Numbered from the stretch's first letter, positions 25,596-35,110 are shown. The stretch: DNA of 64,000 bases from Amycolatopsis sp. EV170708-02-1 (GCF_022479115.1 NZ_CP092497.1:2666001-2730000), one strand, 5' to 3'. The notes: a model not told the origin generated them from the sequence alone. Made by a program: numbers and translations.

Positions 25596-26648
25596 GTGGA
25601 GTTCCAGCTGGGGATCGGTACCAGGAAGGGCTTGTTCCTCGCCCGCAGCGAGGACCGCGAGAACTGGGAACTCTCCGAGCCGAAGTTCCCGATGGAGGCG
25701 GTGCGCGCGGTCGCGCTGACCCCCGCCAAGGTCTACGCGGCCGCGGTCAACGAGCACTTCGGCCCGACGATCGCGACGTCCGGGGACTTCGGCGAGACCT
25801 GGGCCGAACCCGATCACGCCCCGGTGGCCTTCCCCGCCGACACGGAGACCGCGCTCGAAGGCATCTGGCAGATCGTGCTCGCCGGTGACGTCGTCTACGC
25901 CGGTGTCGAGCCGTCCGCGCTGTTCCGGTCCGAGGACGGCGGCGAGACCTTCGAACTCGTGCGCGGCCTGTGGGATCACGAGCACCGTCCACACTGGACT
26001 CCCGGTGGCGGCGGCCAGATGATCCACACGATCCTGCCGCATCCCACGGATCCCCGGCGGATCACCGTCGCCATGTCGACGGGCGGCGTCTACCGGACCG
26101 AGGACGGCGGCAAGAGCTGGACGGCGTCGAACCGCGGGATCAGCGCGGGATTCCTGCCCGACGAGGAGCCCGAATTCGGGCAGTGCGTGCACAAGGTCGC
26201 GATGCATCCGGCGCGGCCCGAACGGTTCTTCCTGCAGAACCACGGCGGTGTCTACCGCAGCGACGACGACGCGAAGACGTGGAAGTCCATCGCCGGCGGG
26301 CTGCCGAACGATTTCGGATTCGCCATGGTCGTCCATCCGAGCAAGCCGGACACCGTCTACAACTTCCCCTTGGTGGCCGACGTGCTCCGCTTCCCGCCGG
26401 AGGGCCGCTGCCGCGTCTACCGCAGCGAGGACGCGGGCGAGACCTGGACGGGGCTCGGAAACGGCTTGCCGGACAAGGGTTTCTACGCAGGCGTGCTCCG
26501 GGACGGCATGTGCGTCGACGCGCGGGACGGTATCTACTTCGGCACGCGATCCGGTGAGGTGTGGGCCAGTCCCGACGGAGGCGACAGCTGGCATCAGGTG
26601 GCCGCGCATCTGCCGGACGTGCTGTGCGTTCGGGCCCAGGTGGTCTAG
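25596..26648 (+). CDS. Asp-box (BNR) beta-propeller protein
   Basis: 350 aa without a signal peptide. Repeated Asp-box motifs are visible: SGDFGETW, SEDGGETF, TEDGGKSW, SDDDAKTW, SEDAGETW and SPDGGDSW, about one per 45–60 residues, as in sialidase-like or WD40/YVTN/BNR propellers. The GTG start is preceded by GAGGAGG. Relatives are annotated as exo-alpha-sialidase, but the catalytic Arg triad of real sialidases is not evident. The gene abuts a MoaD-like gene, a pairing that suggests a shared role. Confidence 0.85.
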   Translation: MEFQLGIGTRKGLFLARSEDRENWELSEPKFPMEAVRAVALTPAKVYAAAVNEHFGPTIATSGDFGETWAEPDHAPVAFPADTETALEGIWQIVLAGDVVYAGVEPSALFRSEDGGETFELVRGLWDHEHRPHWTPGGGGQMIHTILPHPTDPRRITVAMSTGGVYRTEDGGKSWTASNRGISAGFLPDEEPEFGQCVHKVAMHPARPERFFLQNHGGVYRSDDDAKTWKSIAGGLPNDFGFAMVVHPSKPDTVYNFPLVADVLRFPPEGRCRVYRSEDAGETWTGLGNGLPDKGFYAGVLRDGMCVDARDGIYFGTRSGEVWASPDGGDSWHQVAAHLPDVLCVRAQVV

Positions 26649-26921
26649 ATGGTCCGGGTCCTGCTGCCCGCGATGCTGCGGCCGCTCGCGGGCGGCGCGG
26701 GGACGCTCGAAGTCGACGCCCCGACGCTCGACGCCGTCCTGGACTCGCTCGGCGCCCGTTACCCCGCGCTGGAGCGCCGTCTGCGTGACGAGACGGGCGC
26801 GCTGCGGCGATACGTGAACTTCTATGTGGACGGTGAGGAATGCCGCCGTCTCGACGGCGCGAAGACCTCGCTCGCGGAGGCTGCGGAAGTGCAGATCATC
26901 CCGTCGGTCGCCGGGGGCTGA
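26649..26921 (+). CDS. MoaD/ThiS-family ubiquitin-like protein
   Basis: 90 aa beta-grasp protein ending in Gly-Gly (IIPSVAGG), the tail that is adenylated and thiocarboxylated in MoaD and ThiS sulfur carriers. RYVNFYVDGEECRRLDG is the typical central region. Its ATG follows the propeller gene stop without a gap, so the two are translationally coupled. No MoaE, ThiG or E1-like enzyme is adjacent, so it may serve a distant partner or modify proteins like archaeal SAMPs. The family call is firm, the role open. Confidence 0.85.
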   Translation: MVRVLLPAMLRPLAGGAGTLEVDAPTLDAVLDSLGARYPALERRLRDETGALRRYVNFYVDGEECRRLDGAKTSLAEAAEVQIIPSVAGG

Positions 26922-26996
26922 AGGGGACTTTCCCCGCATCCTGTGCGGGGAAAGCGCCCTTCACCTCTTGAGACGCGGGGAAAGCGTCCTTCAGCT
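26919..26996. repeat. Compound stem-loop repeat, family A
   Basis: Left arm 26920–26937 and right arm 26944–26962 pair at 17 of 19 positions around CCCCGCAT…TGCGGGG. A third unit (ACGCGGGGAAAGCGTCC) follows to 26996. It begins in the MoaD-like stop codon and ends at the convergent OtsB–GH15 stop, so it can terminate both genes. A nearly identical compound element is at 52269–52346. Confidence 0.7.
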
Positions 26997-26997
26997 C

Positions 26998-29526
26998 CTA
27001 TTGGGAAAGCAGGTTCGCGCAGCGGATCAGCCCGATATGCGAGTACGCCTGCGGGTGGTTGCCCAGCGACCGCTCCGCGATCGGGTCGAACTGCTCGGGC
27101 AGCAGACCGGTCGGGCCCGCGGCGTCGACGATCTGCGTGAACAGTTCCTCGGCCTCGGTGCGCCGCCCGGTGAGCAGATACGCCTCGATGAGCCAGGCCG
27201 CGCAGATGTGGAAACCGCCCTCGCCGCCGGGAAGGCCGTCGTCGCGGCGGTACCGGTACACGGTGGACCCGCTGCGCAGCTCCGCCTCGATCGCGGTCAC
27301 CGTGGACTGGAAGCGCGGGTCGGCCGGATCGATCAGCCCGGTCAGCCCGACGAACAGCGAAGCGGCGTCGAGGTCCGTTCCGTCGTAGGCGGTGGTGAAG
27401 GCCTGGACCTCTTCGTTCCAGCCCTTCTCCAGCACGTCCGCGGCGATCTCGTCACGCAGCGAAGGCCACGCGCCCGGCACCGCACGGCCGTAGACCTCGC
27501 CCAGTTTGACCGCCCGGTCGATGGTCACCCAGCACATCACCCGCGAGTACACCCGGTGGCGCGGCACGTGCCGCTCCTCCCAGATGCCGTGGTCCGGCTC
27601 GTTCCAGCGCCGCGTGACGGCCTCGGCCATCGCGCGCACCATCTGCCAGTCCTCGTCGCGCAGCTCGCCGCGCGCCTCCGCCAGCGTCTGCACGAGCTCG
27701 ACGACCGGGCCGAACACGTCCAGCTGCACCTGGTGGTTCGCCAGGTTGCCGACGCGGACCGGCCGCGAACCGGCGTACCCGGGCAGCGATTCGATGACCG
27801 CTTCGGCGCCGATTACGCTGCCCGCCAAGGTGTACAGCGGGTGCAGCCGTTCCGGACCGGCCAAAGTGGACAGAACGCCGTGCAGCCACCGGAGGTAGCC
27901 TTCGGCCTCTTCGGTCGAGCCGAGGTGGACCAGCTCGCGCACGGTCATGGCCGCGTCACGGATCCAGCAGTAGCGGTAGTCCCAGTTGCGGACGCCGCCG
28001 ATCTCCTCCGGCAGCGAGGAGGTCGCCGCCGCGAGCACGCCGCCGGTGTCGGTGTTCACCAGTCCGCGCAGGGTGAGCGCCGACCGGCCGACGAGGTCGG
28101 TCTGGACGCTGGGCAGCTTGAGCGTGCGCGCCCAGGTGCTCCAGTAGTCGCCCGCGCGCGCCCGGCGGTCCACTTCGGACAGTTCGTGTGCGCCGAGATC
28201 CGATGTGCCGCAACGGAGTTCGAGCACCACCGGGTTCTCCGGGGAGGGGGTGACGAGCGCCGTCGCGGTGTCGTTCATGCCGTCGGAGGTGATCTCCCAC
28301 TCCACGCCGGGCGAGCGCAGCGCGAACGGTTCCGAGGTGCCCTGCACCAGGAGCCCGTCGCCCTCGGCGACCAGCTTCACCGGCACGCCGCCGAATTCGG
28401 GCCGCGGCGCGAACACGATCTCCGCCGCCGTCTCGCCCGAGATCACCCGGACGAGATCCGTGCGGTGCGCGGGGCTCTCCGGTTCGAGGTAGTCGGTGAC
28501 GAGCAGCCGCGACCAGCGGGTCTCGACCGTCATCGTGTTCGGCAGGTAACGCTGCCCGAGCGGCAGGCCGTTGCGGTGCGGCTTGATCGAGAAGTGACCG
28601 GCGCCGGCGCCGCCGAGCAGGTCCGCGAAGATCGCGGGCGCGTCGGGGCCGGGGTGGCACAGCCAGGTCAGCCGGGCGTCTGGCGTGACCAGCGCGACCG
28701 AACGTTCGTTGGCCAGCAGGGAAAGCCGCTCGATCGGCGGCGCCTGCTCGCCGTAGAGCCAGTTGCGCCGCTCTTCGAGCAGGAAGGCGAGCGCCATCGC
28801 GACGTCGACGGTGTCCGGGACCCGGTACTGGGCGAGGCTTTCGCCGTCGCCGACCTTCACACCGAGGTCCGGGCCGGAGATCCGGGCGAACGCCTTCTCG
28901 TCGGTGACGTCGTCGCCGAGGAAGACCGCCGCCGTCGCGCCGACCTGGTGGCGCAGGGTGTCCAGCGCGCGGCCCTTGTCCGTCTGGACGACCGCGAGCT
29001 CGACGACCTCCTTGCCGTCGGTCGTGGACACGCCCTCCCATTTCGAAGGTCCATTGTGGACATCACGGAGAACCCGGCGGCCCGCCTCGTGTTCGGCGCG
29101 GCGGACGTGCACCGCGATGCTCGCGGGCTTGACCTCGAGCGAGACGCCCGGCACGTCGAGCACCAGGTTCTCCAGCTCGGCTTCGAGCCGTCTGTGGAGT
29201 TCGCGGGCCTTGTCGTCGAGCGCGTGGATGAAGCCGATGTCGAACTCGGACCCGTGGCTGCCGACCAGGTTCACCTCGGCCGGGAGACGGGACAGAGTGG
29301 CGAGATCGCGCAGCGCGCGGCCGGAGATGACCGCGGTGGTCGTCTCGTGCAGGCCGGCGAGCGACCTGAGGGCGCCTACCGATTCGGGCAGGGGACGGGC
29401 TTCGTCCGGGTTGGCCGTGATCGGAGCCAGCGTGCCGTCGTAGTCGCAGGCGACCAGCAGCCGCGGGGTGCGCGCGACCTGGACAATCGCGCGCCGCAGC
29501 TCGGCGGGCAGTGCCTCGGCGGTCAA
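26998..29526 (-). CDS. Trehalose-6-phosphate phosphatase–GH15 glycosidase fusion
   Basis: 842 aa two-domain enzyme. Residues 1–260 are an OtsB-type HAD phosphatase: VACDYDGTLAPI (nucleophile Asp near 28), VISGRALRDL, GSHGSEFDIG and FLGDDVTDEKAF. From about 265 to the end it is a GH15 (glucoamylase/trehalase) module: RNWDYRYCWIRDAAMTV near 520, GWNEEVQAFTTAY near 700 with a likely catalytic Glu, and LLPEQFDP near 814. Actinobacterial GH15 enzymes include trehalases, so one protein might both dephosphorylate trehalose-6-phosphate and split trehalose; the second activity is inferred. It lies downstream of otsA with a 36-base gap. Confidence 0.9.
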   Translation of the reverse strand: MTAEALPAELRRAIVQVARTPRLLVACDYDGTLAPITANPDEARPLPESVGALRSLAGLHETTTAVISGRALRDLATLSRLPAEVNLVGSHGSEFDIGFIHALDDKARELHRRLEAELENLVLDVPGVSLEVKPASIAVHVRRAEHEAGRRVLRDVHNGPSKWEGVSTTDGKEVVELAVVQTDKGRALDTLRHQVGATAAVFLGDDVTDEKAFARISGPDLGVKVGDGESLAQYRVPDTVDVAMALAFLLEERRNWLYGEQAPPIERLSLLANERSVALVTPDARLTWLCHPGPDAPAIFADLLGGAGAGHFSIKPHRNGLPLGQRYLPNTMTVETRWSRLLVTDYLEPESPAHRTDLVRVISGETAAEIVFAPRPEFGGVPVKLVAEGDGLLVQGTSEPFALRSPGVEWEITSDGMNDTATALVTPSPENPVVLELRCGTSDLGAHELSEVDRRARAGDYWSTWARTLKLPSVQTDLVGRSALTLRGLVNTDTGGVLAAATSSLPEEIGGVRNWDYRYCWIRDAAMTVRELVHLGSTEEAEGYLRWLHGVLSTLAGPERLHPLYTLAGSVIGAEAVIESLPGYAGSRPVRVGNLANHQVQLDVFGPVVELVQTLAEARGELRDEDWQMVRAMAEAVTRRWNEPDHGIWEERHVPRHRVYSRVMCWVTIDRAVKLGEVYGRAVPGAWPSLRDEIAADVLEKGWNEEVQAFTTAYDGTDLDAASLFVGLTGLIDPADPRFQSTVTAIEAELRSGSTVYRYRRDDGLPGGEGGFHICAAWLIEAYLLTGRRTEAEELFTQIVDAAGPTGLLPEQFDPIAERSLGNHPQAYSHIGLIRCANLLSQ

Positions 29527-29562
29527 CGATTTCTCCTCGGGAAAGTATGCGGGGTAGGGGGA

Positions 29563-31014
29563 TCAGTCGGCCGGTTCGGCACCGAGCGCTTGGAGGAACG
29601 AGCGCGCCCAGCGGTCGACGTCATGCGTGAGGACCTGTCGACGCATGGCGCGCATACGGCGGCGTCCCTCTGCGGGGTCGAGCGTAATGGCAGTCTCCAA
29701 GGCGTTCTTCACCCCGTCCAGATCATGCGGGTTGACCAGGAGCGCACTGGTCAGCTCGGCCGCGGCGCCGGCGAACTCCGAAAGCACGAGCGAACCGCCC
29801 AGGTCGTGGCGGCAGGCGACGTACTCCTTGCAGACGAGGTTCATCCCGTCACGCAGGGGAGTGACCACCATGACGTCGGCCGCGGAGAAGAAGGCGGCCA
29901 GCTCCGTCCGGTTCACGGACTGATGCAGATAATGCACGACCGGGTGACCCACGCGGGCGAACTCGCCGTTGATCCGCCCGACCATCTGCTCGATGTCGCC
30001 GCGCATCCGCTGGTAGTGCTCGACGCGCTCGCGGCTCGGTGTGGCCAGCTGGACGAACGTGACGTCCTCCGGACGGACGCGGCCCTCGTGCAGCAGCTCG
30101 TGCAGCGCCTGCAACCGCAGGTCGATGCCCTTGGTGTAGTCGAGCCGGTCGACGCCGAGCAGGACCTTCTTCGGATTGCCCAGGTCACGGCGCAGCTGGG
30201 CGGCGCGTTCGGCGACGCCCTTGGTCTTGGCGAGTTTGTCGAGGCCGATGGCGTCGATGGAGATCGGGAACGCGCCGACCCGCACCGTGCGGTCGCCGAC
30301 CTGCATCAGGCCGGGGCGGGTGCGGATGCCGACCGCGCCGCGGCTGGATTCGAGACCGGCCAGCTGCCGCGCCAGCCAGAGGAAGTTCTGCGCGCCACCC
30401 GGCCGGTGGAAGCCGACGAGGTCGGCCCCGACCAGGCCGCGGACGATCTCGGTCCGCCACGGCATCTGCATGAACAACTCGACCGGGGGGAACGGGATGT
30501 GCAGGAAGAACCCGATCCGGAGATCGGGACGCAGCTCGCGGAGCATCGCCGGGACCAGTTGCAGCTGGTAGTCCTGGATCCACACGGTCGCGCCCTCGGC
30601 GGCGACCTTCGCGCTCGCTTCGGCGAAGCGCCGGTTCACCCGGACGTAGGACTCCCACCAGCTCCGGTCGAACACCGGCCGCGCCACCACGTCGTGGTAC
30701 AGCGGCCAGAGCGTCGCGTTGGAGAAGCCCTCGTAGTAGTCGCGGACGTCGTCCGAGGTCAGGGAGACCGGGTGCAGTACCAGGCCGTCGTCGTCGAACT
30801 CCTCGACGTCGACGTCGGGCACACCCGGCCACCCGACCCAGGCTCCCTTGCGCGACCGCAGGAAGGGTTCGAGCGCCGACACCAGCCCGCCGGGGCTCGC
30901 CGTCCAGCGCCTGCTTCCGTCGGCGGTCCGTTCGAGGTCCACCGGGAGCCGGTTCGCCACCACCACGAAATCCGCGGAGGCCGTTCTGCTCGTCTCGGCA
31001 ATCACTTCGTCCAC
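29563..31014 (-). CDS. otsA: Trehalose-6-phosphate synthase
   Basis: 483 aa GT20 glycosyltransferase that makes trehalose-6-phosphate from UDP- or GDP-glucose and glucose-6-phosphate. Signature stretches: [69 protein letters not shown] and [17 protein letters not shown] start with GGAGCGG upstream. Length and motifs are complete. It is the first gene of the trehalose operon and is followed by the OtsB–GH15 fusion. Confidence 0.95.
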   Translation of the reverse strand: MDEVIAETSRTASADFVVVANRLPVDLERTADGSRRWTASPGGLVSALEPFLRSRKGAWVGWPGVPDVDVEEFDDDGLVLHPVSLTSDDVRDYYEGFSNATLWPLYHDVVARPVFDRSWWESYVRVNRRFAEASAKVAAEGATVWIQDYQLQLVPAMLRELRPDLRIGFFLHIPFPPVELFMQMPWRTEIVRGLVGADLVGFHRPGGAQNFLWLARQLAGLESSRGAVGIRTRPGLMQVGDRTVRVGAFPISIDAIGLDKLAKTKGVAERAAQLRRDLGNPKKVLLGVDRLDYTKGIDLRLQALHELLHEGRVRPEDVTFVQLATPSRERVEHYQRMRGDIEQMVGRINGEFARVGHPVVHYLHQSVNRTELAAFFSAADVMVVTPLRDGMNLVCKEYVACRHDLGGSLVLSEFAGAAAELTSALLVNPHDLDGVKNALETAITLDPAEGRRRMRAMRRQVLTHDVDRWARSFLQALGAEPAD

Positions 31015-31095
31015 CAGCCGCTCCCTCGAATCGCGGGTCGCTGCCCTAAGCGGAAACCCTATCGCGCGAGGAGGCCACGACCCGTCGCCGAGCGA

Positions 31096-32661
31096 TCACT
31101 CCAAGCGTCGTTCGGCGGGTTCCAGCGGACCCGCCATCCGCGGCCCGGCGAATTTGCGTTCCAGCCTGCCGAGCCCCGTGCGCACCGGCTGCGCCAGGTA
31201 TTCGCCGAGTACCACACCCGCTGCCAGGGCAAGCCCGATCGCGACCGCGGTCATCAGCGTCGAGATGTTCCCGCCGGACTCGACGCCCAATTGGTATAGA
31301 CCACGATAGGTGGAGAGGCCGGGGAGGAGGGGCGTGATGCCGGACACAGCCACCACGAGCGGCGTCACCTTGAGGCGCCGGGCGAGCACGCCGCCGCAGA
31401 AACCGACCAGCGTGGCGGCGACCGCGGACGAACTGACGGCCTGGAAATCGGTCAGCATCAAGGCCCCGTAGACCGCGCCGCCGACGGCGCCCGCCGCCCC
31501 CGCGACGATCATCGCGCGCAGCGTCGAATACGAGGCGAGCGCGAAGCAGGCCGACGCGCCGACGCTGCCGAGGATGATGATCGGCAGGTCCTGCGGCGTC
31601 GACGAGACGACCTCGGGCAGCGGCGTCAGGGGGAGATCGAGCAGCAGCGCGATCTTCAGCGCCAGCACCACGCCCGCGATCAGCCCGGCACTCATCAGCG
31701 CCGTTTCCATCGTGCGCCCGGCCGCCGTGACGTAGTAGCCGGTGATGGCGTCCTGCACGGCGGAGACCGTGGAGAGCCCGGACAGCAGCACGGTGACGGC
31801 CGCCGCGACGACCAGCGTCGGTTTGTCCGTGGTGAGCAGGTCGCTGCTGACTATCGCCATCGCCGACAGGGTCGCGACCAGGCCGCCGATCACCTGCTGG
31901 AAGAAGAACGGCAGCGCGAAGCGGTTCAAGAACCGGCCGAGCCGGTCGATGACCGCGCTGATCACCAGCGCGACCAGCGCGACGTCGATGCTGCCGCCGA
32001 GGATCAGGGTGATGAACGCGGCCAGTCCGCCCCAGGCGGCCGTGGCCACCCAACGGGGGTACGGGTGCGGCGCGGTCGTGATCCGCTGCAGTTCCTGCTG
32101 GGCCTCTTCGGCGCCGATGTTGCCGCGGACGATCCGGCGGACCAGGGTCTCGGTCTGGGTGAGCCGCGTGTAGTCGAGGCTGCGCGAGCGGACGACGCGC
32201 AGCGCCGTCACCGGCGCCATGTCGGTGCCGCGGTGGCAGGTCACCGTGATCGATGTGAAGATCACGTCGACCTCGCAGTGCGGGAGGCCGAGCGCCGAGG
32301 TCAGCGCGATGATCGTCGCGGTGACGTCGGAGGCGCCGGCGCCGCTCGACATCTGGACCTCGCCGATGCGCAGGACGAGGTCCAGGACGAAGTTGACCGT
32401 CGTGTCGTCCGGCGGCTGCGGGCCCATCGCCTCTTCGACGTCGACGGCGGGCTGCTCGGCCGTCGGCGCTTCGAGGATCTGCCAGGCGCGGCGGCGCAGC
32501 AGATTCGGGCGGTGCGAGCGAGTCTGGGGGATCGATCGCTCTCCGTCACGCTGGCGCGGCGCTTCCAGCAGCCATTCGCCACGTTCGGGTGTTTCGTCCT
32601 GGTTCTTTCCGACACCGCGTTCGCCGCGCTGGGCTCCCTTGGTGTGCTCGTTGATCTTCAT
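31096..32661 (-). CDS. Threonine/serine exporter family protein (ThrE type)
   Basis: 521 aa. An N-terminal cytoplasmic domain (about 90–210: GEVQMSSGAGASDVTATI, TVTCHRGTDMAPV) is followed by some ten membrane helices (for example FITLILGGSIDVALVAL, IIILGSVGASACFALASY, GVVLALKIALLL). This is the ThrE layout in which both halves are fused (DUF1212 plus DUF3815), as in Corynebacterium. The first 70 residues are charged and variable. ATG at 32661 with GAGGAGGT upstream. It probably exports threonine/serine or small peptides; specificity cannot be read. Confidence 0.88.
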   Translation of the reverse strand: MKINEHTKGAQRGERGVGKNQDETPERGEWLLEAPRQRDGERSIPQTRSHRPNLLRRRAWQILEAPTAEQPAVDVEEAMGPQPPDDTTVNFVLDLVLRIGEVQMSSGAGASDVTATIIALTSALGLPHCEVDVIFTSITVTCHRGTDMAPVTALRVVRSRSLDYTRLTQTETLVRRIVRGNIGAEEAQQELQRITTAPHPYPRWVATAAWGGLAAFITLILGGSIDVALVALVISAVIDRLGRFLNRFALPFFFQQVIGGLVATLSAMAIVSSDLLTTDKPTLVVAAAVTVLLSGLSTVSAVQDAITGYYVTAAGRTMETALMSAGLIAGVVLALKIALLLDLPLTPLPEVVSSTPQDLPIIILGSVGASACFALASYSTLRAMIVAGAAGAVGGAVYGALMLTDFQAVSSSAVAATLVGFCGGVLARRLKVTPLVVAVSGITPLLPGLSTYRGLYQLGVESGGNISTLMTAVAIGLALAAGVVLGEYLAQPVRTGLGRLERKFAGPRMAGPLEPAERRLE

Positions 32662-32810
32662 GATCGATCCACCTCCTCACTCCGGTTCGAGGGACATTCC
32701 CGAGGAGCATCGGGGCCGGTGCCTCGACCGTTGCAGGAAACCCGAAGTGGCGTCCGCCACGTCGGAGGAAGATCATCGCGACCCCGCCGGTTTACGGCAC
32801 ACTGCATGCC

Positions 32811-34379
32811 ATGGCGTCCTCTGTGAGCAGGCGTTCCGTTCTTCGCGCGGCCGGTGTCACCGCCGCCGGAACCGCGGCGACATTCACCCTTTCGGGTGCA
32901 TCTAGCGGGGCGGAGGCCCCGGTTTTCGCGCACGGGGTGGCCTCGGGTGACCCGATGCCCGATTCGGTTCTCCTCTGGACGCGGATCACCCCTTCGCCCG
33001 AGGCCGTTCCGGGATCCGGAAAAGGGGCGGCGGTGGACGTCCGGTGGGAGGTGGCGGAGGACGCCGGATTCGCCAGTGTCGTCGCTCGCGGTCACCTTCG
33101 GACCGGCCCGGAACGCGACCACACGGTGAAGGTGACGGCGGGCGGGCTGTGCGCGTCGACCGGGTATTGGTACCGGTTCACGGCTCAGGGGAAGGTCTCG
33201 CCGACCGGCCGGACCCGCACGGCGCCTTCGCGCGACGAGGACGTCGAGAGCCTGCGCTTCGGCGTGGTCTCGTGTGCGAACTGGGCTGTCGGTCACTTCG
33301 CCCCCTACGGCTATCTGGCCGGCCGTGACGACCTGGACGCCTTCATTCACCTGGGTGACTACCTCTACGAAGGAAATCCCAACCCTGCAAGTGATCTCCG
33401 GCCTTCGGTACCGCCCAACGAGTTGATCACCCTGGGGGACTACCGGCAACGTCACGCGATGTACAAGACCGACGAGCATCTCCGGCGGCTCCACGCCCGG
33501 CACCCGATGATCGCGACCTGGGACGACCACGAGGCCGCCGACAACGCCTGGTCCGGCGGATCGCCGTCACACGACCCGGCGACCGAGGGTGACTGGGCGG
33601 ACCGGATGCGGGCCGCGCACCAGGCGTACTTCGAATGGATGCCGGTGCGGCATCGCGGCGACCGCTTGTACCGGCGGCTGAAGTTCGGGAGGCTGGCCGA
33701 CCTGACCATGCTGGACCTGCGGACATACCGGACGCGGCAGCCCGGCGCGGCTTCGGCGGAGGGCACCATCCTCGGCGCCGATCAGCGTGAGTGGTTCCTG
33801 GACGGCCTCGCGCGCGGGACCGCGTCCTGGAACCTGATCGGGAACTCGGTGATGGTCACGCCCATCAAGATCCCCGCGCTGCCCACCCGCGAACGGCTCG
33901 CGCTCGACGACCTGCTCGACGGCCAACCGACCACGGTCAACACCGACCAGTGGGACGGCTACACCGCCGACCGGCGACGGGTCCTCGACGCCATCGCCGC
34001 ACAGGGCCGGGGCAACACGGTGTTCCTGACCGGTGACGTCCACTCGTCGTGGGCGAACGACGTGCCGCGGGACGGAGCGAGCGTCGCGGTGGAGTTCGTC
34101 TGCCCGTCGGTCACCTCGGACAACATCGACGAGCAGCTCGGCGTCCCGCCGCGGACCGGCTCGCTGAAGGTCGAGGCCGCGATCCGCGCGCTGAACCCGC
34201 ACGTGCGCTTCGTCGAACTCGACTCGCACGGTCCCGGCGTCCTCGAAGTGACCCCGGAGGCCGTCCGGATGAACTGGTACTACGTCGCCGACCGCCGCGA
34301 CCCGGCGACCTCCGTGACGTTCGCGCACGCCTTCCGGGCGGTGGCCGGGGAGCCCCGGGTGCGCCCTGCGGAGCGCTGA
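32811..34379 (+). CDS. Tat-exported PhoD-like alkaline phosphatase
   Basis: 522 aa phosphodiesterase/alkaline phosphatase. The Tat signal SRRSVLRAAG is followed by a hydrophobic stretch ending near ASSGAEA. The N-terminal Fn-like domain has FAHGVASGDPMPDSVLLWTR, the PhoD hallmark. Metal ligands are in FIHLGDYLYEG, TWDDHEAADNAW and LTGDVHSSWAND. It releases phosphate from phospho-mono- or diesters, teichoic acids included, outside the membrane, and members are usually Pho-regulated; no clear PHO box is visible. No obvious ribosome site precedes the ATG. Confidence 0.93.
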   Translation: MASSVSRRSVLRAAGVTAAGTAATFTLSGASSGAEAPVFAHGVASGDPMPDSVLLWTRITPSPEAVPGSGKGAAVDVRWEVAEDAGFASVVARGHLRTGPERDHTVKVTAGGLCASTGYWYRFTAQGKVSPTGRTRTAPSRDEDVESLRFGVVSCANWAVGHFAPYGYLAGRDDLDAFIHLGDYLYEGNPNPASDLRPSVPPNELITLGDYRQRHAMYKTDEHLRRLHARHPMIATWDDHEAADNAWSGGSPSHDPATEGDWADRMRAAHQAYFEWMPVRHRGDRLYRRLKFGRLADLTMLDLRTYRTRQPGAASAEGTILGADQREWFLDGLARGTASWNLIGNSVMVTPIKIPALPTRERLALDDLLDGQPTTVNTDQWDGYTADRRRVLDAIAAQGRGNTVFLTGDVHSSWANDVPRDGASVAVEFVCPSVTSDNIDEQLGVPPRTGSLKVEAAIRALNPHVRFVELDSHGPGVLEVTPEAVRMNWYYVADRRDPATSVTFAHAFRAVAGEPRVRPAER

Positions 34380-34390
34380 ACGGGCGCCGA

Positions 34391-34426
34391 TATACTGGCC
34401 TTGCCCAGGCTGCCCTGGGCAAGGCC
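34391..34426 (+). promoter_or_regulatory. tRNA promoter −10 and leader hairpin
   Basis: TATACT (34391–34396) is a good −10 for the tRNA gene. Directly after it a perfect 13-bp stem (34397–34409 with 34414–34426, loop CTGC) runs into the first three bases of the mature tRNA. The −35 region overlaps the end of the phosphatase gene and is not distinct. Confidence 0.6.
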
Positions 34427-34496
34427 GCTATAGCTCAGCTGGTAGAGCATCTGTCTTGTAAACAGAAGGTCAGGGGTTCGAGCCCCCTTGGCGGCT
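34424..34496 (+). tRNA. tRNA-Thr (anticodon TGT)
   Basis: 73 bases. The acceptor stem GCCGCTA pairs with TGGCGGC, the discriminator is T, and CCA is not encoded. The D arm is TAGCTCAGCTGGTAGAGCA; the anticodon stem TCTGT/ACAGA encloses the loop CTTGTAA with anticodon TGT (reads ACA); the T arm is AGGGGTTCGAGCCCCCT. All arms pair. Its 3' half is the attachment site of the element that follows. Confidence 0.95.
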
Positions 34497-34498
34497 CA
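34453..34498 (+). repeat. attL: 3' half of tRNA-Thr
   Basis: A 46-base segment from the anticodon stem to two bases beyond the tRNA. It recurs at 39193–39237 with one G missing in the T-stem (AGGGGTTC versus AGGGTTC). This is the normal footprint of a tyrosine-recombinase element that integrates into a tRNA gene and restores its 3' end. Confidence 0.88.
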
Positions 34499-34554
34499 CT
34501 TCATCTTCCACCGAAAACACTCATCTACTTGGCGTTTTCTATCTTCAGCTGTTG

Positions 34555-35110
34555 CTAGCGGCCTAACGCGTGGGTGCCCGTCGGCGTTACCGAGACCTCC
34601 GGGGTGCCCGTGGGGTGCCCGGGCGTTTTCCGTCGCGGTACGACGGCCACCGTGGCTTCGGCGGCCGAGCGCGCCAGCTCAGGCAGAACGCTCGTGTAGG
34701 TGTCCCGCGTGACGACCCATGACGGGTGTTCCTGGACCACCTTCAGGTCGATGCCTGCCTGGAGCATGAGTGTGGCCGCGACGTGCCGGAGATCGTGCAG
34801 CCGGATCGGCGGAAGGCCCGCGGCTCGGCAATGCCGCTCGAACTCGTCGCCGATCCACGACGGCCGAAGGGCCGATCCATCCGGCTGCGTCCAGACCCGC
34901 CCGGAGTCCACCCATGCCGGGCCGACGCGCAGCCGTTCACGACGCTGCCGGGCGCGGTGCTCACGCAGGAGCCGCTTCCCCTCATCGTCGATCGGCACTC
35001 GCCGGGTCGACGCCTCCGACTTCGGATCGCCCTCCTCTACCTCGTACTCGACTTCGGTCAGCTGCGTGTTGATCTCGATCTCGGCCGCCTTGTCGTAGAC
35101 CTCGGTCCAT
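34555..35110 (-). pseudogene. Tyrosine recombinase/integrase, catalytic C-terminal fragment
   Basis: About 185 codons of the catalytic domain of an actinobacterial site-specific integrase, transcribed toward attL. It begins abruptly at WTEV, in the strand that follows the first catalytic Arg, so the core-binding domain and Arg I are gone. Kept are TEVEYEVEEGDPKSEAS, RLHDLRHVAATLML (His and Arg II) and RDTYTSVLP with the nucleophile Tyr. The usual LGH motif between them is shortened to EHPSW, lacking about three residues. It cannot be active. The frame runs on upstream into antisense of another fragment, which marks the deletion point near 35110. Confidence 0.82.

Noticed and set aside
26824..31299. 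Plus-strand open frame of nearly 1500 codons
   Set aside because: It is antisense to otsA and the OtsB–GH15 fusion, both with clear catalytic motifs. Long antisense frames are expected at this GC content, and its translation is low-complexity His/Arg/Val/Gly-rich.
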